DNA of 46,435 nucleotides from a virus, in IMG/VR virus record IMGVR_UViG_3300009124_000032, positions 1 through 46,435 of that record; one strand, written 5' to 3'. The translations under genes were made by a program, and so were the position numbers. This document shows, in pieces, positions 31,723 to 38,128 of the stretch. Under the pieces are notes generated by a model. That model saw only the letters and a program-made list of their open reading frames with translations. It had not been told where the DNA came from and made no database searches. Position 1 is the stretch's first letter, and every line of letters starts with the position of its first letter.

Positions 31723-31912
31723 TTGCTTTGATTTTATCTTTAAGTGGTTTGCTAATTAATTTACTTACCATTTCCAACTCTATCTCATACTCTTCACAAA
31801 CAGACGCTACTGCTTCGATGTAATTGATAAGTCCATTGTTGTTTTGTACTGTGTGTTCCACCAGAGCACTGAATTTGTTCTGAGTCATGAAGTTTTCTTC
31901 TAATTCTTTCAT
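31667..31912 (-). CDS. gp33: Late promoter transcription co-activator gp33-like (81 aa)
   Basis: Matches the conserved part of T4 gp33: NKFSALVEHTVQNNNGLIN, then YIEAVASVCEEYEIELEMVSKL and ISKPLKDKIKANAQHLNC, as in T4 (IEKMVEEFGMSYLEATTAFL, then a KIQSEA-type helix). gp33 bridges RNA polymerase and the gp45 clamp to activate late promoters. The T4 protein is 112 aa; this one is shorter and ends TSRGVLPL, a possible clamp-binding hydrophobic tail. Presence of gp33 fits the TATAAATA boxes seen in this window. It overlaps the nuclease gene end by 4 nt. Confidence 0.75.
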   Translation of the reverse strand: MKELEENFMTQNKFSALVEHTVQNNNGLINYIEAVASVCEEYEIELEMVSKLISKPLKDKIKANAQHLNCIKRTSRGVLPL

Positions 31913-32592
31913 CGATTAATACTCTCCTGAAAGTAACGGTATTCTTTGATCCACTTACAAAGAGTATCAATATAAGGTATCTTATCATACTTCTGAACAA
32001 CTTGCATCTCTCCATTCTCAGCGACAGAAAGTGTAACAAGTTTAGTCACTTCACATCCAGTCAACTCCCAATACATGTATGCATAGGCAGATTCCTGAAC
32101 AAAATACTTATCAAGAAAGGATTCTTTCTTTAAAGAACCAGTTGTTTTGAAGTCAATGATTGCTAACTCACCATCAAACTCAGCAATGCAATCAACACGA
32201 CCAGCAATGCATAGGTCAGTAGAATAAAGAGGGGCTTCAATAATATGAATATTATCAATACGATCGAGAGTCTCACGAGCAAACCCAAAAAGGTACGAGG
32301 GCAGACCTTTGCTTTCCTTAACCTTTTGCAAGTCGCCTTTAAGGTAGTTCTCAACGATGCCATGATACTTTGTTCCTCTCCATGATGATGTACGTCTGAT
32401 GTTCTGTGCCTCAGTCCACCCTACTCGCTGTTCCCACTTACGGATGCCTTCAATAGATTGATGACCAACAACAGTAGTTACTGATGGATACCAGTCACCA
32501 TTAGGTGACTTATAAAAACGACCTTTCTCACTAGTCCTACTTTCGAGTTCATTGATCTCACCAGCAGGACCTACATAATTAAATGTCTTCAT
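31909..32592 (-). CDS. PD-(D/E)XK exonuclease, RecB/Cas4-like (227 aa)
   Basis: The core AGRVDCIAEFDGELAIIDFKTT contains the D...(E)xK site (IIDFKTT) of RecB-family nucleases; an upstream HGIVENYLKG carries a His as in the family's QxxH/YHxxVE element, and a later QESAYAYMYWELTG supplies the Q-x(6)-Y motif. These enzymes process DNA ends, often 5' to 3'. Cyanophages commonly carry such an exonuclease between phoH and the gp33 region. It overlaps phoH by one base and gp33 by four. Likely used in recombination or host DNA degradation; no Fe-S cysteine cluster is visible. Confidence 0.83.
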   Translation of the reverse strand: MKTFNYVGPAGEINELESRTSEKGRFYKSPNGDWYPSVTTVVGHQSIEGIRKWEQRVGWTEAQNIRRTSSWRGTKYHGIVENYLKGDLQKVKESKGLPSYLFGFARETLDRIDNIHIIEAPLYSTDLCIAGRVDCIAEFDGELAIIDFKTTGSLKKESFLDKYFVQESAYAYMYWELTGCEVTKLVTLSVAENGEMQVVQKYDKIPYIDTLCKWIKEYRYFQESINR

Positions 32593-33344
32593 TAACTAAA
32601 TCCAAGGTTGATTTTACTGACCAGGTACTCGCGAACGAGTCCAGATCTAACGATGTCTTCGATACCAAACTCAACACACTCAAATGATGGCATAGTTTGC
32701 AAGATCTTCATGAAGTCTAGCACACCTGTGCGTTCATTGCTCTTAATAAGGTCAGATTGAGTGTAGTCACCAGAGAAAATGATCTTTGCATCCTCACCAG
32801 TACGTGTGATGATGGAATCAAGTTCGTGGAAGTTCAAGTTAGAGAACTCATCCACAATGATAACGCATTTGTCAAGGGTGACACCACGAATGAATGATGT
32901 AGACCAGAACGATACAGTCTCCTGTGCTCTAAGATTATCGTAGAGCATCTCGAATGAATTATCATCAGGCATAGTGAACATGTACTTGACCATGTTCTTG
33001 TAAGGAATCTGATACAGATTACTCTTATCTTCATGGTCACCAGGCAAGAAACCAATTTCTCTGGTAGGAACCAGAGAGCGTACCATGTAAATTTTATCGT
33101 AAGGTGTCTCAGGATCTAACACCTGTTGCATAGCAAGGTAAAGACTAATGAAAGTCTTACCTGTACCAGCAGCACCATGCAGGACTAAGTTTTTACCCTC
33201 AGCGTATGCTTCAAACACTTTCTCCTGATTCTCAGTGAGAGGTTCAATAGTTTTTAGATGGTCTAAATTGATTGGTTTCTTCCTACGCATCTGCTTTGCA
33301 GTCATATTAGTGTTAGGAGTCTTACGCTTACGGGCGGCAGGCAT
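32592..33344 (-). CDS. phoH: PhoH-like ATPase (250 aa)
   Basis: Residues 57-64 are the Walker A site (GAAGTGKT) after TENQEKVFEAYAEGKNLVLH. The Walker B strand is KCVIIVDEFSNLNFHELDSI, and FSGDYTQSDL carries the sensor motif, all characteristic of the PhoH family. The N-terminal 40 residues are basic. The family has ATPase and predicted RNA-related activities, and phoH is widespread in marine phages; its link to phosphate is by name and is weak. It lies one base from the nuclease gene and one from the 76-aa gene. Confidence 0.93.
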   Translation of the reverse strand: MPAARKRKTPNTNMTAKQMRRKKPINLDHLKTIEPLTENQEKVFEAYAEGKNLVLHGAAGTGKTFISLYLAMQQVLDPETPYDKIYMVRSLVPTREIGFLPGDHEDKSNLYQIPYKNMVKYMFTMPDDNSFEMLYDNLRAQETVSFWSTSFIRGVTLDKCVIIVDEFSNLNFHELDSIITRTGEDAKIIFSGDYTQSDLIKSNERTGVLDFMKILQTMPSFECVEFGIEDIVRSGLVREYLVSKINLGFS

Positions 33345-33345
33345 A

Positions 33346-33576
33346 TCAAGTATATCGTGAAAGGTTTGCTCGGGGGTGTTCTGATTGAATCTTAGACATC
33401 ACTTCTTTGAAACCATCAGATTGTTTGGGTTTACCATAGGTAGTGCCAGCGATACCCGCTTGCCAATCCTTGTCCCAGTCAGGGTTGTCTTTCCTCCATT
33501 GATCATATGCTTTCATAGTCATGGAGAATTCTTTTTTCTCGCCTGTGTTCTTATTTATTACGTTATATGTCGGCAT
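33346..33576 (-). CDS. Small hypothetical protein (76 aa)
   Basis: Begins MPTYNVINKNTGEKKEFSMT, the start of the FmdB-like small regulatory protein fold, but the zinc-ribbon cysteines are missing; it continues DQWRKDNPDWDKDWQAG. Small proteins of this type are common next to phoH in cyanophages. Function unknown. Confidence 0.75.
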   Translation of the reverse strand: MPTYNVINKNTGEKKEFSMTMKAYDQWRKDNPDWDKDWQAGIAGTTYGKPKQSDGFKEVMSKIQSEHPRANLSRYT

Positions 33577-33578
33577 GG

Positions 33579-33755
33579 TCAGATGCTCCTGTTTTGTGGT
33601 AGTGCGCTAGCGCAGATGTATTTACACAATGGCATGTCTGCTTCAAATAGTTTCTTTGCCTCACTCTGACAGGATGCCATGTAACCTTTGAAATGGTGGC
33701 GGTTACCTGTGCTGGTCATAGTGTAGCAAATCTGATAGGGATACTGTTTCATCAT
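33579..33755 (-). CDS. Small Cys-containing hypothetical protein (58 aa)
   Basis: A short frame, MMKQYPYQICYTMTSTG to NRSI, with four Cys and many aromatic and polar residues. It fills the gap between thyX and the 76-aa gene; its ATGATG overlaps the thyX stop (ATGA), supporting coupling. No family recognised. Confidence 0.6.
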   Translation of the reverse strand: MMKQYPYQICYTMTSTGNRHHFKGYMASCQSEAKKLFEADMPLCKYICASALPQNRSI

Positions 33756-34453
33756 GGGATAAGAAGTGCAGATTGATAGCAGGGGTCGTCGTCATGGCAT
33801 TCACAGTCCTCTGAGCACCACCCAAGCGCCTCTGAGACGACGGGAAACTGACATACGAAGTGTCGCTTACAAAGTTCAGCGATATCCATATGCTCCTTCT
33901 GGGTGCCGTTGGCGGTCCTCAGATTTATATAATGGATCCATGATCTAAGATTTCCTGTCATGTAAAGTTTGGTCCCTACGGCGAGGGGAAGCACAAAACG
34001 AGCACACTCCTTTGCAATCCCATCATCAAGCATCTTCTTATACAGATCCATACCATGCTCGAAGTGATCCTGCATTAGAATCTCATACTTCTGAATCAAG
34101 AATGGATCTACATCATCAATACTATTCTGCCGATTCTTAGTGTCCTGTCTACGCAATTCAGGTAGAGTGATATTATCACCTAGTGCAGATGAATCTGCAT
34201 AGCGTTGGGAAAACTCTTGGAAGCAGAATGAACGGTGCCTCAGGATTTGAGCTGCCAGTCCCCTGGTAGTCTCAATTTGTAGTGTCATTGATGCTTGCTC
34301 AAACACAGACCAGTGTCCATGTTGAATACAATACTTCAACAGACCTGCAATCTTAGGGTTGTCCTGGTTTGCAGGATTACTAACTCTGGCAATATATCCA
34401 ATAGTTTTCTCTGCATCAGGAGTTACAGAGATTAAGCAGACTTGTGGTTTCAT
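33752..34453 (-). CDS. thyX: Flavin-dependent thymidylate synthase ThyX (233 aa)
   Basis: The ThyX signature is at residues 72-85, RHRSFCFQEFSQRY, matching RHRxxSxxxxSxRY except that Cys stands in the first Ser position. A second block GHWSVFEQASMTLQIETTRG and the late TGNLRSWIHYINLRT are typical. The enzyme makes dTMP from dUMP with FAD and methylene-tetrahydrofolate. It supports phage DNA synthesis and is standard in cyanomyoviruses. The stop overlaps the 58-aa gene and the start overlaps the 79-aa membrane gene. Confidence 0.93.
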   Translation of the reverse strand: MKPQVCLISVTPDAEKTIGYIARVSNPANQDNPKIAGLLKYCIQHGHWSVFEQASMTLQIETTRGLAAQILRHRSFCFQEFSQRYADSSALGDNITLPELRRQDTKNRQNSIDDVDPFLIQKYEILMQDHFEHGMDLYKKMLDDGIAKECARFVLPLAVGTKLYMTGNLRSWIHYINLRTANGTQKEHMDIAELCKRHFVCQFPVVSEALGWCSEDCECHDDDPCYQSALLIP

Positions 34454-34689
34454 TTAAATAATGTTCTGAAAAGAATATAAAGAGCAAGAGATTTGATATA
34501 ACCAATAGCAGGCAGTCCAAACAGAAATGGCATAGATAAGTTCCACGACAACCAGACTATGAAGGGAGCGAAGATAACACCAGCAATACCTAAGAGTATA
34601 GCAGATGCCTGCTGTCGTGATTCTACACTAGGTTCATCCGTATTGCCATCCTCCTTGTTTAAATTAAATGTATACATTGAGTTCTTCAT
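34450..34689 (-). CDS. Small membrane protein (79 aa)
   Basis: An acidic N-terminus of about 28 residues is followed by two hydrophobic segments (SAILLGIAGVIFAPFIVWLS and FLFGLPAIGYIKSLALYIL), so a two-pass inner-membrane protein with both ends inside is likely. It overlaps thyX and the 84-aa gene by four bases each. Function unknown; a holin is possible from its shape, but no lysis gene is adjacent. Confidence 0.72.
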   Translation of the reverse strand: MKNSMYTFNLNKEDGNTDEPSVESRQQASAILLGIAGVIFAPFIVWLSWNLSMPFLFGLPAIGYIKSLALYILFRTLFK

Positions 34690-34940
34690 TTCTTCTTCTT
34701 AGTTTCCTGCTGCTGGGGTCCCCATAGTTTGGGGTTTGCTCGACCCTCTGTTTGAGTGAACTTAATAAAATCCTTCTTGTACTTGTCGTAATAATAATCA
34801 AACATTTCTACCTGGTTTCTACCAATAGAGATATCAAAGTGACTGATACCATCAATGATATACTCAATTAAGTATGCGGTGTAAGGTAATGATTTGTCTA
34901 GCGACAGCGAAGGATCGCAATCTTCATGTACAATCTTCAA
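34686..34940 (-). CDS. Hypothetical protein (84 aa)
   Basis: Contains LPYTAYLIEYIIDGISHFDI, then YYYDKYKKDFIKFTQTEGR and a Lys-rich end (ETKKKK). Probably a small alpha/beta protein. It overlaps the neighbours on both sides by four bases, in a chain of coupled genes from RNase H to thyX. Function unknown. Confidence 0.7.
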   Translation of the reverse strand: MKIVHEDCDPSLSLDKSLPYTAYLIEYIIDGISHFDISIGRNQVEMFDYYYDKYKKDFIKFTQTEGRANPKLWGPQQQETKKKK

Positions 34941-35368
34941 CTCCGATTACCCCACACGATTTCAGGAAATGCCTCTTGGACACATGATTTAGTTACTTTA
35001 TAACGTTTCCCAAGGACTTTATCCTTTGCTTTGATTAATACATCTGCTTCATCAGGATGCAGTCCTTCTAGAAGTTGGATGAACATTTGCTCACGCTTAA
35101 TTGATTTAACACTGGAACCACCTTTAAAGAAGTGGTGCAGGATACGTGCTTCATGAATCAGATTGGTGTGTTCAGTACCAGCAGGTGCTTCATTCTTATT
35201 GAATGGAGGAGCACCCTCGGGCATGAGGGACACAATAGATTCATCATAGTTGATGATGAGAATCATACGCAACGCTGCTGAGTTATTCTGTTGCAGAATT
35301 TGAATCTTTTCTGCCTTAGTCTTTGCGTTGTGCGCCTTTTGAAGGATCTCAGAGATAAGCAATTTCAT
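34937..35368 (-). CDS. Conserved cyanophage protein of DUF6433 type (143 aa)
   Basis: A helical protein starting MKLLISEILQKAHNAKTKAE, followed by KIQILQQNNSAALRMILIIN and ILHHFFKGGSSVKSIKREQM, with VLGKRYKVTKSCVQEAFPEI near the end. This is the layout of a T4-like cyanophage family (DUF6433) found near the rnh gene. It is likely a DNA-metabolism accessory protein by position only. It begins 1 nt after the RNase H stop. Confidence 0.72.
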   Translation of the reverse strand: MKLLISEILQKAHNAKTKAEKIQILQQNNSAALRMILIINYDESIVSLMPEGAPPFNKNEAPAGTEHTNLIHEARILHHFFKGGSSVKSIKREQMFIQLLEGLHPDEADVLIKAKDKVLGKRYKVTKSCVQEAFPEIVWGNRS

Positions 35369-35369
35369 T

Positions 35370-36248
35370 TCAAAAATCAGTAATGTGGTCTAGCATTTCT
35401 TTCAACTCATGTTTACCAAAGTAAACATACATCTGTCCTCTACTAGGAGGTTCAGTAGTTTCAAATGTATTTAGGATGTCAGTAGAAACCTGTGATGGGA
35501 TGTAATCAAAGTCAATTAACTTTTGATTACGTTCATAGTTCTGAGTAGTAATGTCATCACAGAACTGTTCAGGTGACATCTCCAACCATCGTTCGATCTT
35601 TACCTTGGACAATGGTCGCTGACGCTTACCAGCAATAAAGGTATCATCATCAGAGAGATAGTTAGGAATACCATCTCCACGATCACCCTTAATAATATGT
35701 TCGAGAAGATACTTCTTAGGATCTAGACACTCAACAAACTTCTTTTGTACAGGATTGAACTGATCAACAAAATTATACCGTTGAAGTTGTTGGAAGTCTT
35801 TGTCACCGCTGAGGATGAGCACCTTCTGTGGTGGTTGCATATTATTCTGCAACCTGATGTTCCTATGTGCTTGGTCTTTAACCAGAGATGCAATCACATC
35901 ATCTGCCTCAGCACCATCAACTTCGATAACTTTATAAGGAAGGAACTCTCTGATCTCATCTCGAATAACATTCAAGACTTCAAAGATTTCATTCCAGTCG
36001 AGAGATGATTTCTCTCTGTCCCTCTTACGAGTACCTTTGTAGTAAGAAAATTCCTTACGACGCCAGTAATGCTTACTGTCATAACAAAGGACTAGTTCTC
36101 CATATGTCTTGAAAAACTTCTTGCGATAGAAACGCAATGAGTTCATAACCATATGACGAACTAGTCGCTCGCTAATCTTAGAATCGGTACTTGTGAGGGA
36201 CACCATCAGGTTGCTGATGCAGACCTGATTCATATCAACAAGAATCAT
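35370..36248 (-). CDS. rnh: RNase H / 5'-3' exonuclease, T4 Rnh-like (292 aa)
   Basis: FEN-1-type nuclease. MILVDMNQVCISNLM carries the first metal-binding Asp, LVCYDSKHYWRR a second, and EVDGAEADDVIASLV supplies the EADD cluster, followed by KVLILSGDKDFQQLQ with the second Asp pair. The helix-hairpin region is IIKGDRGDGIPNYLS. T4 Rnh removes RNA primers from lagging-strand fragments. The length matches T4 (305 aa). It lies 6 nt after the 79-aa membrane gene. Confidence 0.92.
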   Translation of the reverse strand: MILVDMNQVCISNLMVSLTSTDSKISERLVRHMVMNSLRFYRKKFFKTYGELVLCYDSKHYWRRKEFSYYKGTRKRDREKSSLDWNEIFEVLNVIRDEIREFLPYKVIEVDGAEADDVIASLVKDQAHRNIRLQNNMQPPQKVLILSGDKDFQQLQRYNFVDQFNPVQKKFVECLDPKKYLLEHIIKGDRGDGIPNYLSDDDTFIAGKRQRPLSKVKIERWLEMSPEQFCDDITTQNYERNQKLIDFDYIPSQVSTDILNTFETTEPPSRGQMYVYFGKHELKEMLDHITDF

Positions 36249-36254
36249 TAGACC

Positions 36255-36494
36255 TCAATCGTCTTCATCATGCATCATATCATCTTCCTCGCGGAAGCGC
36301 AAGTAGATCAGTGGATCATCTGTCAGTTGCCCATTCTCATCATACATTTCAGGATGCATAACGATCTTGGCATACTCTGCTTGCTCTGCCCAAACATCAA
36401 AAATATTCTTCAAGTTCCATGATACAAGGAACCCCAAAGCAAAACTTCCCAGTGTTAGGAAGAAAGCGATGTAAAGAAATGTTGCATCTGCCAT
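36255..36494 (-). CDS. Small single-pass membrane protein (79 aa)
   Basis: A hydrophobic segment (FLYIAFFLTLGSFALGFLVS) near the N-terminus is followed by an acidic cytoplasmic-type tail rich in Asp, Glu and Met (ending MMHDEDD). A conserved-looking small protein next to rnh in cyanophages; function unknown. Confidence 0.7.
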   Translation of the reverse strand: MADATFLYIAFFLTLGSFALGFLVSWNLKNIFDVWAEQAEYAKIVMHPEMYDENGQLTDDPLIYLRFREEDDMMHDEDD

Positions 36495-36525
36495 GGTCGT
36501 TTCTCCCTAGGTAACATTATTTAGA

Positions 36526-36888
36526 CTACTTTCGTTTGAGCGTGGTTCCAAGTTTTCTACCTGGTTTACGTTCAGCATGGTACTGCCAAGCATCCTGCAA
36601 TATACTATACAAGTAATCTTTAATCTTACGTGCCTTTGGTTTTGGGATGTGACCGTATGCTTCTCGCAACTGTTTGTCACCACCTCTAAGGTAGTCTTCC
36701 AACTCTAAGATGACAAAGTTTAAATTGGCAGCAGTAGTAGACTCAATGAATACATTAGTCTGCCGCCTTGTCCACTTGTTCATCTTCAAGTATGGATATA
36801 GTTTGAAGAGAAACTTTTGTTCTGTCATAGCAAGATCAATTGATCTTTCTACTAGTTGATAGAGTTCTTCTTCATTAATGTCAGTCAT
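36526..36888 (-). CDS. Hypothetical helical protein (120 aa)
   Basis: Mostly helical: EEELYQLVERSIDLAMTEQK, then KMNKWTRRQTNVFIES, and a basic C-terminus (RKPGRKLGTTLKRK) that may bind nucleic acid. The start overlaps the glutaredoxin stop by one base. No family recognised. Confidence 0.72.
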   Translation of the reverse strand: MTDINEEELYQLVERSIDLAMTEQKFLFKLYPYLKMNKWTRRQTNVFIESTTAANLNFVILELEDYLRGGDKQLREAYGHIPKPKARKIKDYLYSILQDAWQYHAERKPGRKLGTTLKRK

Positions 36889-37139
36889 CAGATAAAAGAG
36901 TTTTCACGAAGATACTTAACCGCCTCGGTACAACCACCGATACGTTGTCCATTGATCAAAACCTGTGGGAAGGTAGCATTAGCACCAAACTCTTGCTTGA
37001 ATTGTGTGCGAGTGAACTGCTGGTCAAGGACATGCTCACTATACGTCCAACCACGCATTCTGTAAACCTCTTTGATCTTGGTGCAGTAGGGGCATCCAGG
37101 TCTCGTGTAGATGACTGTGCCGCCAGGATTATTTGCCAT
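36888..37139 (-). CDS. grx: Glutaredoxin (83 aa)
   Basis: A complete glutaredoxin with VIYTRPGCPYCTKIKEV, the CPYC redox site at residues 16-19, then FGANATFPQVLINGQRIGGC with the cis-Pro loop (TFPQ) and GG glutathione site. It reduces ribonucleotide reductase and other disulfides. The family is common in T4-like phages. A terminator for the upstream gene lies 20 nt before the start. Confidence 0.92.
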   Translation of the reverse strand: MANNPGGTVIYTRPGCPYCTKIKEVYRMRGWTYSEHVLDQQFTRTQFKQEFGANATFPQVLINGQRIGGCTEAVKYLRENSFI

Positions 37140-37157
37140 GATAATTATTAATAAAGA

Positions 37158-37182
37158 TTAAAAAAGGGGAGCATTGCTCCCC
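37158..37182 (-). terminator. Rho-independent terminator after the porin-like gene
   Basis: A 7-bp stem GGGGAGC/GCTCCCC (37166-37172 and 37176-37182) with a 3-nt loop. On the minus strand it is followed by six Ts (37165-37160). It ends the porin-like transcript and insulates the glutaredoxin gene. Confidence 0.88.
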
Positions 37183-37209
37183 CTATATAGCGTCAAGTTA
37201 TCTTGATGA

Positions 37210-37581
37210 TCAGAAAGAATACTTCACACCCAACTTAGCACCATAACCACGATCGATGTCGCTGTCGCCACTACCAGCGAAGGAGACTTCGCCGTATGCG
37301 CCAAGAGCATCGGTCAAACCGATACCAACACCTGCTTTACCAGAAGGAACGGTGTCAGCGTCACCACCATCAGGAGTCAGCACAGTGGCACCACCCTGGA
37401 CATAGTAGGAAGCAGACTCACCCAGAGCACCTTCGTATCCAACGTGAAGGTCAGTTCCAGCACCGTTATACTCGGAGCCAGTCCAACCAGCATTGGTTTC
37501 TACGTTCACGTAGGGACCAGCGAAAGCAGCGCCAGCGGAGACAGAGAGTGCAGCGGTTGCTACAAATACAGATTTGATCAT
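37210..37581 (-). CDS. Small secreted porin-like outer-membrane protein (123 aa)
   Basis: Residues 1-21 (MIKSVFVATAALSVSAGAAF) form a signal peptide; the ATG at 37581 is chosen over an in-frame one 39 nt upstream because it begins that peptide. The mature part alternates polar and hydrophobic residues in strands (YVNVETNAGWTGSE, LHVGYEGAL, SYYVQGGATVL, AGVGIGL, AYGEVSFAGSG, GAKLGVKYSF) and ends in Phe, the outer-membrane beta-barrel signal. About eight strands fit an OmpX/OmpA-like small barrel. A TATAAATA late box lies about 100 nt upstream and a terminator follows, so it is a single late gene. It may change the host envelope or sit in virions; role unknown. Confidence 0.75.
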   Translation of the reverse strand: MIKSVFVATAALSVSAGAAFAGPYVNVETNAGWTGSEYNGAGTDLHVGYEGALGESASYYVQGGATVLTPDGGDADTVPSGKAGVGIGLTDALGAYGEVSFAGSGDSDIDRGYGAKLGVKYSF

Positions 37582-37681
37582 TTTATTTAAATGTTTGTTT
37601 ACTTGTGGAGTTAAACCCACAGATGATAGAGGGATCGACTTTCCCTCGTTTGTTACAAACTGTTAAGTACAGTTCGCTTTT

Positions 37682-37689
37682 TATTTATA
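37682..37689 (-). promoter_or_regulatory. T4-type late promoter box TATAAATA for the porin-like gene
   Basis: Exact TATAAATA on the minus strand, 101 nt upstream of the porin-like start. The rest of the 37582-37798 gap shows no other ORF or hairpin that I can support. Confidence 0.68.
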
Positions 37690-37798
37690 ACCCTACATGG
37701 TTGAAATGTGTTTCCCTTGTGCCAGTTTGGTTAGAGGAACATCACAACCGTGTGGATTACCTAGAAAGTATAGCAGGTTCTCCAACCTCTGTCAACCC

Positions 37799-38128
37799 TC
37801 AGTCCTTACCAATAGCATTTCGGATCTGCTCAATCTGCTCAGCAGTGGGAGTCTGATTAATCTCAATAGGTTCTGTTGGCATGTCGGGCATCACATCTTT
37901 AAGTTCTTCTAGTGCTAGTGGAATGTTTTCTAGTTGATCTTCCGTCTGTTCAAGGCGATCCATTTCACCCATCCATCCATAATGATACTTCTTCCACTGT
38001 TTAAGCATCTTCTTACGACCGACAGGATCGTTAGGATACTTACGCAAGATCTTTTGAAGACCTGTAAGTTTCTTAACACCGTCCACAATTGAACGATCGG
38101 TATTCCTTTCACTAAATCCTTTACTCAT
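37799..38128 (-). CDS. Hypothetical protein (109 aa)
   Basis: A helical protein with a basic N-terminal half (GLQKILRKYPNDPVGRKKM, KQWKKYHYGWMGEMDRL) and an acidic, Pro-rich C-terminal half (DVMPDMPTEPIEI). It overlaps the stop of the 1528-aa gene by four bases and may be its assembly chaperone, as small genes after large fibre genes often are. This is inference from position only. Confidence 0.68.
   Translation of the reverse strand: MSKGFSERNTDRSIVDGVKKLTGLQKILRKYPNDPVGRKKMLKQWKKYHYGWMGEMDRLEQTEDQLENIPLALEELKDVMPDMPTEPIEINQTPTAEQIEQIRNAIGKD

Noticed and set aside
33603-33614. Perfect 12-bp palindrome TGCGCTAGCGCA
   Set aside because: It lies inside the 58-aa ORF, where it encodes part of its C-terminus. 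No flanking T run or operator-like context, so chance is likely.
34450-34689. Two-pass membrane protein as a holin
   Set aside because: Shape fits, but no endolysin is adjacent and it lies within a nucleotide-metabolism block. Kept as an unknown membrane protein.
37140-37209. Additional tRNA genes
   Set aside because: This and other short gaps were scanned for cloverleaf arms; only the tRNA-Thr at 10852 forms one. The hairpin here is a terminator.
37605-37912. Plus-strand frames in the gap between the porin-like gene and the 109-aa gene
   Set aside because: No ribosome-binding site, residue use unlike the neighbours, and they overlap the late promoter and the 109-aa gene.
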